Position numbers and translations under genes: made by a program. Source: Bordetella pseudohinzii (GTDB lineage: Bacteria; Pseudomonadota; Gammaproteobacteria; Burkholderiales; Burkholderiaceae_B). Taken from it: a stretch of DNA of 64,000 nt. This document shows, in pieces, positions 47,086-55,784 of the stretch. Each line of letters opens with the position of its first letter. Within the stretch, counting starts at the first letter, position 1. The notes under the pieces were generated by a model. The model saw only the letters and a list, made by a program, of their open reading frames with translations, searched no databases and was not told the DNA's origin. The stretch spans positions 124,001 through 188,000 of the forward strand of contig NZ_JHEP02000008.1 in NCBI RefSeq assembly GCF_000657795.2, read 5' to 3'.

Positions 47086-47890
47086 CGCGCGAGCCGGGCA
47101 TAAGCAGCCCCTGGCTGCGCGGCGATGGGCGCGGCTGTGGTCCGGCCATGGCGTGTGGGTGCTGGCCGTCGCCTGCGGCGCCGGGGCCGCCTGGGCGGTG
47201 CAGCTGCATATCCAGGGCAAGGAGCGGGATCTGGAGCGGCGCAGCCAGGTTCCCACCCTGTCGCGGCTGGTGGCCTGGGCAGACCTGCCCGCCGGCCACG
47301 TCCTGGAGGCCGAGGACGTGGCGCAGCGCGAGATCCCCAAGGATTGGGCGTCCGCCCAGTCCTTGGCGCCCGAACAGCTCGGCGAACTATTGGGCGCCAG
47401 GCTCAAGGCCCCCGTGCCAGCCGGCCAGCCCATCCTGCGCGCCGACCTCGATTTTTCGCTGCCCGGCACGGCGGCGCGCCTGGGTTCGGGCAAGCGCGCC
47501 CTGACCCTGTCCCTGCGCGAGCTGGCCGAGATGCCGCCGGACATGCAAGAAGGCGATCATCTCGACATCTATGTCTCACTGACGCACAACGACAAACGGC
47601 TGACCTTGCCCTTGCTGCAGAACGGCCGCGTGCTCGCCGCCCCGGGGCCGGAGGCCGCGCAAGTGGTGCTGGAGGCCAGCGCGGCGGAGGTCCTCAGGGT
47701 GATCGCCGCGCGGCAGGCGGGCGCGCTCACACTGGCGCTGCGGGCGCCCGAAGACGTGGCCTCCGAAGCCCTGCCAGCAGGCGAGCTTGGCGACATCCTG
47801 GGCTTGCAAGCGCCGGTCGATCGCAGCGTGCCCGTGCTTTATGGCGACGAGCAGCAAGCGCTAGCTCCCGCCCTGCTGGAGGCGCCATGA
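47078..47890 (+). CDS. cpaB: CpaB/RcpC-type Tad pilus assembly protein
   Basis: 270 residues from ATG 47078, overlapping the preceding gene by 8 bases. One N-terminal helix ('GVWVLAVACGAGAAWAVQL'), then the SAF-like domain 'VAWADLPAGHVLEAEDVAQREIPKDW', 'PVPAGQPILRADL' and the C-terminal 'LREMPPDMQEGDHLDIYVSL'-type region. CpaB is a periplasmic protein that works with the secretin. Order cpaB-cpaC-cpaF is standard. Confidence 0.88.
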   Translation: MTDARAGHKQPLAARRWARLWSGHGVWVLAVACGAGAAWAVQLHIQGKERDLERRSQVPTLSRLVAWADLPAGHVLEAEDVAQREIPKDWASAQSLAPEQLGELLGARLKAPVPAGQPILRADLDFSLPGTAARLGSGKRALTLSLRELAEMPPDMQEGDHLDIYVSLTHNDKRLTLPLLQNGRVLAAPGPEAAQVVLEASAAEVLRVIAARQAGALTLALRAPEDVASEALPAGELGDILGLQAPVDRSVPVLYGDEQQALAPALLEAP

Positions 47891-49239
47891 CGCGGATTCG
47901 CAGGCCGCGGCGGTCTTGCCGAGGCGGCCGGGCCGCATGGTTGGCCAGGGCGCTGCCCTTGGCGCTTGCCCTCCGGGTCCTGCCGGCCGCCGGGCACGCC
48001 GCCGATGACATCCTGCTCGAGGTGGGCCAGACCCATGTGCTGCCGGCCCCGGGCCTGAGCCGTATCGCCGTGGGCAGCGGGCAGGTGGTGCAGGCGCAGG
48101 CCGTCGATGGCAAGGAGGTCATTCTCTTTGCCCGCAAGGAGGGGGTGTCCTCGGTCCACGTATGGACCGGCAAGCAGGGCGTCAAGGCCTATGCCTTGCG
48201 GGTCATGCCGGCCGGCTTCGGCCGCATGCGCGCCGAGGTTGAGCAGTTGCTGGCCAGCATGCCGCAGCTGCGTTTCAGCGTGGTGGGCCACCAGATCGTC
48301 ATCGAGGGCAGCGGCCTGACGGACGATCACAAACAGCGCATCGCCGCGCTGGCGGCCCGCTATCCCGAAGTGCTGGATCTCACCGGAGACGTCGGCTGGG
48401 AGCAGATGGTTCTGCTGGATGTCCAGGTGGTCGAAATCCCCCGCACGCGCTTGTGGGAGCTGGGCCTGAACTGGGAGACGGGCGGCGGCGTTGCCGGCGG
48501 CGCTTCGCACGCCGGGCCCTGGGGCGGGGTGCAATGGCTGGGCGTGCATGCCTCGCTCGGCGCCCGCCTGCAGGCCCTGGCGCAGCGCGGCGAGGCGGTC
48601 TTCCTGGCGCGTCCGCGCCTGCTGGCGCGCAGCGGCTCGTCGGCCTCCTTTCTGGCCGGCGGCGAAGTGCCTTATCCCAGCGCCGACCGAGACGGCAAGG
48701 GCAGCACGGTCTTCAAGCCCTATGGGGTGGGGCTGACCATCACGCCCCGGATTGATCCGCGCGGCACGATACGTTCGCGCATCGAGGTCGAGGCCAGCTC
48801 CATCGACCCTACGCTCACGGTGGCCGCCGGGCCCGCCATGCGCACCCGGCGGGCCGCGACGGAGTTCAACCTGCCCTCCGGGCAGACTCTGGTGCTGGGC
48901 GGGTTTCTCGGCCGCGAGCGGACGCAGCATACGCGCGGCCTGCCTTGGTTGAGCGAGCTGCCTGTCATCGGCGCGCTGTTCGGCGGGCGGCGCGAACAAA
49001 CGCGCGACACCGAGCTGGCGATCTTCGTGACGCCCACCATCGTCAAGCCGGATGATCCCGCGCTGGCGCGCGAGGCGCTGCGAGGCAGGCAGTTGCTGCA
49101 TCGGGCATTTCCCGAGGCGCCGGACATGCTGTCGGACATCCCCGGGCCGGCGCCGGGCAGGCGCAAGCCGGCTTGGTCGGCATCGCAATGGTCATCCGGG
49201 CTGGCAAGCCAGGCGCAGGCAGGAGAGCCCACGCCATGA
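47887..49239 (+). CDS. cpaC: CpaC/RcpA-type secretin of the Tad pilus
   Basis: 450 residues from ATG 47887 (ATGA overlap). Signal peptide ('LALALRVLPAAGHA'). N-terminal 'LEVGQTHVLPAPGLSRIAVG' pilus-secretin domain, BON-like 'VVGHQIVIEGSGLTDDHKQRIAAL', 'QVVEIPRTRLWELGLNWE', and the secretin core 'GGEVPYPSADRDGKGSTVFKPYGVGLTITPRI', 'FNLPSGQTLVLGGFLGRER', 'ELPVIGALFGGRREQTRDTELAIFVTPTIV'. Outer-membrane channel. Confidence 0.93.
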   Translation: MTRIRRPRRSCRGGRAAWLARALPLALALRVLPAAGHAADDILLEVGQTHVLPAPGLSRIAVGSGQVVQAQAVDGKEVILFARKEGVSSVHVWTGKQGVKAYALRVMPAGFGRMRAEVEQLLASMPQLRFSVVGHQIVIEGSGLTDDHKQRIAALAARYPEVLDLTGDVGWEQMVLLDVQVVEIPRTRLWELGLNWETGGGVAGGASHAGPWGGVQWLGVHASLGARLQALAQRGEAVFLARPRLLARSGSSASFLAGGEVPYPSADRDGKGSTVFKPYGVGLTITPRIDPRGTIRSRIEVEASSIDPTLTVAAGPAMRTRRAATEFNLPSGQTLVLGGFLGRERTQHTRGLPWLSELPVIGALFGGRREQTRDTELAIFVTPTIVKPDDPALAREALRGRQLLHRAFPEAPDMLSDIPGPAPGRRKPAWSASQWSSGLASQAQAGEPTP

Positions 49240-50768
49240 TGCTGGCATTGCACTATGAAGACGGGCGGACCGAAGAACTGGCCTTGTCCGATTCCCTGCT
49301 GCTGGGGCGGGCGGCGCACTGCGATCTGCGCATCTCCAACTGGCGCGTGGCGCGTGAGCATGCCCGTCTGCAGCGCGGTCCGGAAGGCTGGCTCATCGAA
49401 GACCTGGGCGGTCTGGGCGGTACCTTCGTCAATGGCGCGCGCGTGACGGTATACGGCCCGCTGCAGCCATCCGACCTGATCGTCATCGGCCCCTGCCGGC
49501 TGCGCCTTGCCGCGCCCGCGCAGGCCGGGACCGAAAGCGCCGGCCCTGGTGGTGGGACGGCGGACGGGCCGGCATGGCAGTCCTGCCGGGGCGCGCTGCA
49601 CGAGGCCCTGATCCAGGCCCTGGACCTGCGACGGCGGGATGTCGCCGCCATGCCCGATGCCATGCTGCGCCAAGAGGCCTCGGCATTGCTGGCGCGCCTG
49701 CTGCGCGATGGGCAGGTCGAGGTTCCCGAGGCCGTGGACCGGGAGGCCTTGTGCAAGAGCGTGCTCGACGAGGCCGTGGGGCTGGGCGCGCTGGAACCCT
49801 TGCTCCAGGACCCGGCCATCTCCGAAATCATGGTCAATGGTCCCGAGCGCATCTATGTCGAGCGGCAGGGGCAGCTGGAGCGCCATCCCGCGTCCTTCAG
49901 CAGCGAGCAGGCCTTGCGGCATGTGCTGGAGCGCATCGTCGCGCCCCTGGGCCGGCGGATCGACGAGGCCGCGCCCATGGTGGACGCGCGGCTGGCCGAC
50001 GGCGCGCGCGTGAACGCGGTCATTCCGCCCATCTCCACCCGGGGCACCTGCCTGACCATACGCAAGTTTCCGGCGCGCCGCCTGAGCATGGCCGACCTGC
50101 TGCAGGCCCAGGCCCTGAGCGCCGAGATGGCCCGCTATCTCGAAGACGCAGTCAGGCAGCGCCGCAATATCCTGGTCGCCGGCGGCACGGGCGCGGGCAA
50201 GACGACCCTGCTCAACGTGCTGTCCAGCGCCATCCCGGAGCACGAGCGCATCATCACGATCGAGGACGCGGCCGAGCTGCGCCTGTCGCATGAGCATCTG
50301 GTCGCCCTGGAGGCCAGGCCCGCCAATATGGAGGGCAGGGGGACGGTCGAGATCCGCGATCTGGTGCGCAACGCGCTGCGCATGCGCCCGGACCGCATCG
50401 TGGTCGGCGAATGCCGCGGCAAGGAGGCCTTCGACATGCTGACCGCCATGAATACCGGCCACGAGGGTTCGCTCACCACCCTGCATGCCAATTCTCCCCG
50501 GGACGCGCTGGGCAGGCTGGAGTCCATGGTGCTCATGGCGGGGCTGGACTTGCCTGTGTCGGCGCTGCGCGAATACGTGGCGTCCTGCATCGACCTGATC
50601 GTGCAGCAGGCGCGTGGCGCCGATGGCGTGCGGCGCATCACCGCCATCGCCGAAGTCTGCGGCATCGAAAGCGGCACGATCCAGCTGCAGGAGCACTTCC
50701 GCCACGAGCCGGCAAGAGGTTTTGTCGCCGCCGAATGGGCCTGCTGGCAGCCAGGAGAGCATCTATGA
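49236..50768 (+). CDS. cpaF: CpaF/TadA pilus ATPase with N-terminal FHA domain
   Basis: 510 residues from ATG 49236 (49239 is adjacent; AGGAGAG before; ATGA overlap with cpaC). Residues 5-90 form an FHA domain: 'LSDSLLLGRAAHCDLRI', 'VAREHARLQRGPEGWLIEDLGGLGGTFVNGARV', keeping GR, S/R-H and N-G. Then the CpaF ATPase with 'ISEIMVNGPERIYVERQGQLE', Walker A 'VAGGTGAGKTTLLNVLS', 'IEDAAELRL', 'RPDRIVVGECRGKEAFDMLTAMNTGHEGSLTTLHAN'. It powers pilus assembly and, in some systems, retraction. FHA binds phosphothreonine peptides. Fusion to CpaF is unusual in standard Tad loci. Confidence 0.92.
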   Translation: MMLALHYEDGRTEELALSDSLLLGRAAHCDLRISNWRVAREHARLQRGPEGWLIEDLGGLGGTFVNGARVTVYGPLQPSDLIVIGPCRLRLAAPAQAGTESAGPGGGTADGPAWQSCRGALHEALIQALDLRRRDVAAMPDAMLRQEASALLARLLRDGQVEVPEAVDREALCKSVLDEAVGLGALEPLLQDPAISEIMVNGPERIYVERQGQLERHPASFSSEQALRHVLERIVAPLGRRIDEAAPMVDARLADGARVNAVIPPISTRGTCLTIRKFPARRLSMADLLQAQALSAEMARYLEDAVRQRRNILVAGGTGAGKTTLLNVLSSAIPEHERIITIEDAAELRLSHEHLVALEARPANMEGRGTVEIRDLVRNALRMRPDRIVVGECRGKEAFDMLTAMNTGHEGSLTTLHANSPRDALGRLESMVLMAGLDLPVSALREYVASCIDLIVQQARGADGVRRITAIAEVCGIESGTIQLQEHFRHEPARGFVAAEWACWQPGEHL

Positions 50769-51619
50769 CAGGAGCCGCTTTTCTTGCCGTGCTGCTGGCC
50801 TTGCTGGCCGCGTCGCTGCTGGCCTGGCAGCTTCAGCGCAGTCTCAAGCCGGCCTGGCAGCGCTATCGCGACACCTATATGCAGGATGCCCGTCATGGGC
50901 TGCAGGAGGTCTTTCTTTTTCTCGATCCCAGGCAGCTCTGGGGCATGGCGATGTCCTGCGCCTGCGGGGTGTTCGGCCTGGTCCTGGCGACAGGCGCCCA
51001 TCTGGCCTTGGCCGTGGCGGCCGGGGGCATGGCCTGGCGCTTGCCCGCCATGCTGCTGGCAGGCCTGCGCCGGCGGCGGCAGCAACGCCTGCAGGCGCAA
51101 CTGCCGGCTGGCCTGCTCAGTCTCGCGGCGGCCCTGAAGGCCGGCGCCAGCCTGCCCATGGCCCTGCGCCAGCTTGCCGACCTGGCGCAGGCGCCGCTGT
51201 CCCAGGAGCTGGGCCTGATGTTGCGCGAGCAGCGTATCGGCGTGTCTTTCGATGATGCGCTGCGCCGGCTGGAAACCCGGGCGGACCTGCCGGCGATACG
51301 CCTGATGGCGGCGGCCTTCCGGGTGGCGGGCACATCGGGAGGCAATCTCGCCCAGGCCCTGGAGGGGATTGCCCAGGCCTTGCGCGGCCAGCTGCTGGTC
51401 CAGGGCCGCCTGAAGGCCTTGACCGCGCAGGGGCGGATGCAGGCCTGGGTGCTGAGCGCCTTGCCGCTGATGCTGGGCGTGGCGCTGTATTTTCTGCGGC
51501 CGCAACAGATGGCGCGTTTGTGGCAGACCGACATCGGCTGGATGCTGATGGCCGTCATCGTGGGCCTGCAGCTGCTGGGCTGGCTGATGATACGCCGCAT
51601 CCTGGCGGCGGCGTCATGA
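50765..51619 (+). CDS. tadB: TadB-type inner-membrane platform protein
   Basis: 284 residues from ATG 50765 (ATGA overlap with the ATPase). Type II secretion F domain 'QAQLPAGLLSLAAALKAGASLPMALRQLADLAQAPLSQELGLMLREQRIGVSFDDALRRLETR' in the middle, two helices at the N-terminus and one or two at the C-terminus. Forms the inner-membrane platform with TadC. Confidence 0.88.
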   Translation: MTGAAFLAVLLALLAASLLAWQLQRSLKPAWQRYRDTYMQDARHGLQEVFLFLDPRQLWGMAMSCACGVFGLVLATGAHLALAVAAGGMAWRLPAMLLAGLRRRRQQRLQAQLPAGLLSLAAALKAGASLPMALRQLADLAQAPLSQELGLMLREQRIGVSFDDALRRLETRADLPAIRLMAAAFRVAGTSGGNLAQALEGIAQALRGQLLVQGRLKALTAQGRMQAWVLSALPLMLGVALYFLRPQQMARLWQTDIGWMLMAVIVGLQLLGWLMIRRILAAAS

Positions 51620-52494
51620 GCGCGGCCAGCGTTCTGGCGGGGCTTGCCGCGGCCTGCCTGATGCTTGCGCTCAGCGGGCTGGCGCGCGGCGGCCCGGACC
51701 TGCCCCAGCCCATGCCGGCGCTCTCGGGGCTGCAGGCCTGGGCTTGGCCGCTGTCGTGGCGCCTGGCCCGCCGCCTGGAACGCTTGCTGGGCTGGCGGGC
51801 GCGCGACCGCCTGGGCCGGCTGGCCCTCTTGGCGGGATGGCCGGCCCAGCTGCCTGCGGCCTGGCTGCCCGCCCGCATGCTGCTTTGCGCGGCCGCGGGT
51901 GGGCTGGCCGCCGCGGTGGCGGCCTGGCTGGCCTGCCCGGCGGGCGGCGCGGTCGCGCCGGCGGCGGGGGCGGGCCTGGGAGCGGCGGGCGCCGCCTGCC
52001 TGCCCTTGTGGGCGCTGCGCCGCCGCATCAGCGAGAACCGCCGCCGCGTCGCGGCCGACCTGCCTTTCCTGCTCGATGTGATGACGCTGTGCATCGAGGC
52101 CGGCCAAGGCATGGCCAAGGCCATGTATCTGGCCGCGCGCTATTGCCCGCCCGGCCTGTTGACCCAGGCCTTGCTCCAGGCCCTGAATGAAGTCCGCGCC
52201 GGACGCACCCAGCGCGAGGCCTTGCAAGCCCTGGCGGCGAACCTGGCGGTCGATGGCGTGCATGCCTGGGTGGCGGCCCTGGCGCAGGCCGAGCGCCTGG
52301 GCGGGGGGACGGGCACCATGTTGCGCGCCTTGGCCGGGCAGCTGCGCGAGGAGGCGTTTCAGCGCGCCGAGGAGGCGGCCATGCGCGCGCCGGTCAAAAT
52401 GCTCTTTCCCCTGGTCAGCTGCATGTTTCCATGCACTTTCCTGATCCTGGGGTTTCCCTTGCTGGTGGATTTTCTGCCGCAGGGGCAGCCGTGA
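51616..52494 (+). CDS. tadC: TadC-type inner-membrane platform protein
   Basis: 292 residues from ATG 51616 (ATGA overlap). T2SS F domain 'ADLPFLLDVMTLCIEAGQGMAKAMYLAARYCPPG', 'ALAQAERLGGGTGTMLRALAGQLREEAFQRAEEAAMRAPVKMLFPLVSCMFPCTFLILGFPLL', plus N-terminal hydrophobic segments. Paired with TadB. The DUF192 frame starts at its stop. Confidence 0.88.
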   Translation: MSAASVLAGLAAACLMLALSGLARGGPDLPQPMPALSGLQAWAWPLSWRLARRLERLLGWRARDRLGRLALLAGWPAQLPAAWLPARMLLCAAAGGLAAAVAAWLACPAGGAVAPAAGAGLGAAGAACLPLWALRRRISENRRRVAADLPFLLDVMTLCIEAGQGMAKAMYLAARYCPPGLLTQALLQALNEVRAGRTQREALQALAANLAVDGVHAWVAALAQAERLGGGTGTMLRALAGQLREEAFQRAEEAAMRAPVKMLFPLVSCMFPCTFLILGFPLLVDFLPQGQP

Positions 52495-53384
52495 AGCGGG
52501 GGCGCGCCGCCTTGCCGGCGGACCGTCTGCGCTTGCGCGAGGCGGCCGTGTGGCATCGCCGCCTGCTCGGCCTGTTGTGCAGGCGGCGCCCGCCCGGGCC
52601 GCGCAGCGGCCTGTTGCTCAGGCCCTGCCATGCGGTCCATACCTGGGGGATGGCCTATCCCATCGCGGTGTGGTTCATCGGCCGCGATGGGCGGGTCCTG
52701 CGGGCGCGGCGCCTGGACCCCTGGCGCTGCGCCTCATGCCGCGGCGCTGTCGCCGTGGTCGAGACCGGGGTGGAAGTCCTCGATGCCGAAGACGGAGGTG
52801 TAGGCCGGGTAGAAGCTGCTGTAGAGCACCGCGCCGGCCGCCACGTTGATGGGGATCTGCACGATGTTGGCGACCGAGGCCGGGATGCCGATGGCGACCA
52901 GCAGGCCGGCGCACAGGTCGATGAACAGGAACACCATGACCCAGACGGCGCCATAAACCAGGAAGGCCCATTTATTGCGCCAGCAGGCCACGCCCGAGAA
53001 GAACAGCGCCTGCACCAGGCGCAGCCCATGCCAGGCCACCAGCACGGGCGCGTGCCAGAAGAGCGCGGCGATGATGACGTAGATGATGGCAAACAAAAAC
53101 AGCGGGAAGCGCACGGCGGCCACGAAGGGCATGATGTCGTGCTCGATCTGGATGGCGCGCAGCCCGGCGGTCAGGTCGCCCCAGAAGGGCAGGAAGGCGA
53201 GCAGGCCGCCGGCCAGGCTCAGGCCGGCATACAGCAGCCCCATGAGAAACAGCTTGCGGAAAACCCCGGGACGCAGCAGCGGCTTGGGCCACATGGAGGG
53301 CAGCATGACCCGCCCGGCTTCGATGTGCTTGCAGGCCGACAGCGTCATCAGCGTGAACACCGGCATCAGCGCGACGAACAATAG
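52491..53384 (+). CDS. DUF192 domain frame that lacks its own stop and runs antisense to the next gene
   Basis: GTG 52491 overlaps the tadC stop (GTGA). Residues 1-93 are a DUF192 domain: 'VWHRRLLGLLCRRRPPGP', 'GLLLRPCHAVHTWGMAYPIAVWFIGRDGRVLRARRL', 'WRCASCRGAVAVVETG'. The domain is essentially finished at about 52769, but the stop codon of the opposite gene is at 52734-52736, and the frame stays open to 53384 over 650 bases of antisense. The genuine product is probably about 95-100 residues of domain plus a foreign tail, or the native 3' end was deleted. DUF192 genes often close Tad loci; function unknown. Confidence 0.5.
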   Translation: MKRGRAALPADRLRLREAAVWHRRLLGLLCRRRPPGPRSGLLLRPCHAVHTWGMAYPIAVWFIGRDGRVLRARRLDPWRCASCRGAVAVVETGVEVLDAEDGGVGRVEAAVEHRAGRHVDGDLHDVGDRGRDADGDQQAGAQVDEQEHHDPDGAINQEGPFIAPAGHAREEQRLHQAQPMPGHQHGRVPEERGDDDVDDGKQKQREAHGGHEGHDVVLDLDGAQPGGQVAPEGQEGEQAAGQAQAGIQQPHEKQLAENPGTQQRLGPHGGQHDPPGFDVLAGRQRHQREHRHQRDEQ

Positions 53385-53537
53385 GGGCCCGACCGGCGGG
53401 GTCAGGGTGGCGAACAGCACGAACAGGCTGAGCGCCATGGCCCAGAAAAACATGGGCAAGGGCTGTTTGGCGAAAATTTTCAGCCCGTCTCTTACCCATT
53501 GCCAGCCAGAGGACGCGGGTAGGGTTGCTGCTTGCAT
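52734..53537 (-). CDS. BPSS1780-type membrane protein
   Basis: 267 residues from ATG 53537. Six to seven helices, including 'FFWAMALSLFVLFATLTPPVGPLLFVALMPVFTLMTLSACKHIEAGR', 'LFLMGLLYAGLSLAGGLLAFLPF', 'PLFLFAIIYVIIAALFWHAPVLVAWHG', ending in 'FGIEDFHPGLDHGD'. Family of integral membrane proteins of unknown function in Burkholderiales. The coding end overlaps the DUF192 frame on the other strand. Confidence 0.87.
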   Translation of the reverse strand: MQAATLPASSGWQWVRDGLKIFAKQPLPMFFWAMALSLFVLFATLTPPVGPLLFVALMPVFTLMTLSACKHIEAGRVMLPSMWPKPLLRPGVFRKLFLMGLLYAGLSLAGGLLAFLPFWGDLTAGLRAIQIEHDIMPFVAAVRFPLFLFAIIYVIIAALFWHAPVLVAWHGLRLVQALFFSGVACWRNKWAFLVYGAVWVMVFLFIDLCAGLLVAIGIPASVANIVQIPINVAAGAVLYSSFYPAYTSVFGIEDFHPGLDHGDSAAA

Positions 53538-53602
53538 AGGTCTCGTGAAAGGTCGCAGGGGACGGATGGCTTGTTCAACACCCATTATGCGTGTCGTGGC
53601 GG

Positions 53603-54571
53603 TCAGGGCAAGGGCGGCAGCACGCCGCGGTGGCGCGCTTGCAACACTCTTTCAAAGTGCCGGGGGTCATGGGGCTTGAGCGTTTGCGCGGGCCGCGGCA
53701 AGAAATAGTCATACAGGCGGGACAGCCAGAAGCGCAGCGCCGCGGCGCGCAGCATCAGCGGCCAGGCACGGCGCTCGGCGTCCGTGAAGGGGCGCTCTTG
53801 GGCATAGGCCCCCAGCCAGGCCTGGACCAGTTCCGGGATGAACTCACCGCTGTCGCGGTCGATACACCAATCATTGACGGAAACCGCCACGTCGAACAGC
53901 CAGGTGTCGCAGCCGGCGAAGTAGAAATCAATGAATCCGCCCATGAGCGGGCTGTCGAAGGTGCCGGCAAACAGCACGTTGTCGCGGAAGAGGTCGCAGT
54001 GCGAGGGCCCGAAAGGCAGCTCGGCGCGCTCGGGCTGGGCCGCGGCGGCCTGCTGGTCGGCCAGTTCCCGGGTCAGCAGGGCGGCCTGTTCGGGCGTCAG
54101 GAAGGGCATGACCTTGGGCGCGGTTTCCAGCCACCACGACAGGCCGCGCAGATTGGGCTGGCGGATGGGGAAATCCGCGGCGGCCTTGTGCACGCGGGCC
54201 AGCGTCGCGCCGGCCAGCGAGCAGTGCTTGGCGCCCGGCGCCGGTTCGTAGCCGCCAGGCAGGCGGCTGACGATGGCGGTGGGTTTGCCGTGCAGCGTCG
54301 TCAGGCGGCTGCCGTCTTTCAGGGTCTGGGGCTGGGGCACGGGGATGCCGCGTCCAGCCAGGTGGTGCATCAGTTCGATGTAGAAGGGCAGCTGCTGCCG
54401 GGTCAGCACTTCGAACAGCGTCAGGACATATTCGCCCTGCGTCGTATGCAGGAAAAAATTGGTGTTTTCAATCCCGGCGGTAATGCCCCGCAGGGAGACA
54501 AGCTCCCCGATGTCATAGGTTGCGAGCAGGGCACGGGCGTCTTGTTCGGATACGGGAGTGAAAACGGCCAT
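53603..54571 (-). CDS. thrB: Homoserine kinase
   Basis: 322 residues from ATG 54571. The aminoglycoside-phosphotransferase-like type of ThrB: 'ITAGIENTNFFLHTTQGEYVLTLFE', 'FYIELMHHLAGRGIPVPQP', catalytic 'GPSHCDLFRDNVLF' and 'GGFIDFYFAGCDTWLFDVAVSVNDWC'. Phosphorylates homoserine in threonine synthesis. Single gene, divergent from dusA across 145 bases. Confidence 0.96.
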   Translation of the reverse strand: MAVFTPVSEQDARALLATYDIGELVSLRGITAGIENTNFFLHTTQGEYVLTLFEVLTRQQLPFYIELMHHLAGRGIPVPQPQTLKDGSRLTTLHGKPTAIVSRLPGGYEPAPGAKHCSLAGATLARVHKAAADFPIRQPNLRGLSWWLETAPKVMPFLTPEQAALLTRELADQQAAAAQPERAELPFGPSHCDLFRDNVLFAGTFDSPLMGGFIDFYFAGCDTWLFDVAVSVNDWCIDRDSGEFIPELVQAWLGAYAQERPFTDAERRAWPLMLRAAALRFWLSRLYDYFLPRPAQTLKPHDPRHFERVLQARHRGVLPPLP

Positions 54572-54716
54572 TGATCAGTGTTGGGTGGGGGGTGGAAAAG
54601 GGGCGGGGCCTGTCGGGCCGGCGCTGCAATTTTAGACCAGTGCTTCCCCTGTTTCGGGCCTAGGCCGTCCCGGGGTCGTAAAATACCCCTTTCCCCCAAG
54701 CCCGTAAGGTTTTTTC

Positions 54717-55724
54717 TTGACCCCGCCCGACTGGCGACTGTGTGTCGCGCCCATGATCGATGTGACGGATCGCCATTGCCGCTATTTCCACCGGCTGCTG
54801 GCGCCGCATGCACGCCTGTACACCGAGATGATCACCACCGGCGCCTTGCTGCACGGCAATGTGGCGCGGCATCTGGACTTCGACGAGGCCGAGCACCCGG
54901 TGGCCCTGCAGCTGGGCGGCAGCGAACCCGAGGCCCTGGCCGCCGCGGCCAGGCTGGGCCGGCAATGGGGCTATGACGAAATCAACCTGAACTGCGGCTG
55001 CCCTTCGGAGCGCGTGCAGCGGGGAGCGTTCGGCGCCTGCCTGATGGCCGAGCCGGACCTGGTGGCCGATTGCATGAAGGCCATGCAGGACGCGGTGGAC
55101 ATCCCCGTGACGGTCAAGCACCGCCTAGGCCTGGACTACGACGAGTCATACGCTTTTGTGCGGGATTTCGTGGGCAAGATCTACGACACGGGCTGCCGCG
55201 TCTTCATCGTGCATGCCCGCAATGCCGTGCTCAAGGGGCTGTCGCCCAAGGACAACCGCGAGATTCCGCCTTTGCGCTACGACGTGGCCGAGCAGCTCAA
55301 GCGCGATTTTCCGGACTGCGCCATCGTGCTCAACGGCGGCCTGTCCGATGCGGCGCGGGCGCTGGATGCGGCCGGCCGCTTTGACGGCGTGATGCTGGGC
55401 CGGGCGGCCTGGCATACGCCTCGCGTCTTGTCCGAAGTGTCGCTGCGCCTGTGGCCGGCCACGCGCTTGCCGACCGATGCGCAGGTGGTCGATGCGATGA
55501 CCGAATACACCGCCCGCCAGATCGCGCGCGGCGTGCCGCTGCGGGTGATGCTGCGGCCCATGCTGGGCCTGGTGAATAACCAGAGCGGCGCGCGCGGCTG
55601 GCGCCGCCTGCTTTCCGATCCGGGCCGTCTGGCCGAGAACGATCCCGGCCTCATCTACGAGGCCTGGCGCAATCTGCGGTCGGCCGCCCGTACGCGGCCG
55701 GAGTTGGCCCAGCCGGCGATCTGA
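54717..55724 (+). CDS. dusA: tRNA-dihydrouridine(20/20a) synthase DusA
   Basis: 335 residues from TTG 54717, chosen because the family begins 'WRLCVAPMIDVTDRHCRYFHRLL' and the next ATG at 54753 would cut this. FMN-dependent reduction of uridine 20/20a in tRNA. 'MITTGALLHGN', 'ALQLGGSEPEALA', 'GYDEINLNCGCPSERVQRGAFGACLM' with the catalytic Cys, 'VTVKHRLGLD', 'VLNGGL', 'GVMLGRAAWHTP'. Weak AAGG upstream fits the rare start. Confidence 0.96.
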   Translation: MTPPDWRLCVAPMIDVTDRHCRYFHRLLAPHARLYTEMITTGALLHGNVARHLDFDEAEHPVALQLGGSEPEALAAAARLGRQWGYDEINLNCGCPSERVQRGAFGACLMAEPDLVADCMKAMQDAVDIPVTVKHRLGLDYDESYAFVRDFVGKIYDTGCRVFIVHARNAVLKGLSPKDNREIPPLRYDVAEQLKRDFPDCAIVLNGGLSDAARALDAAGRFDGVMLGRAAWHTPRVLSEVSLRLWPATRLPTDAQVVDAMTEYTARQIARGVPLRVMLRPMLGLVNNQSGARGWRRLLSDPGRLAENDPGLIYEAWRNLRSAARTRPELAQPAI

Positions 55725-55742
55725 GGCCGCCATCCCATCACA

Positions 55743-55766
55743 AAGGGCCACCCTCGGGTGGCCCTT
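55743..55766. terminator. Bidirectional terminator between dusA and the CBS gene
   Basis: AAGGGCCACCC-TC-GGGTGGCCCTT with a short A/T run on either side; serves both convergent genes. Confidence 0.75.
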
Positions 55767-55784
55767 GCCGCAATGCCGCCTTGC

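Noticed and set aside
48720-50762. 680-codon minus-strand frame over cpaC and cpaF
   Set aside because: Antisense to two clearly identified Tad genes.
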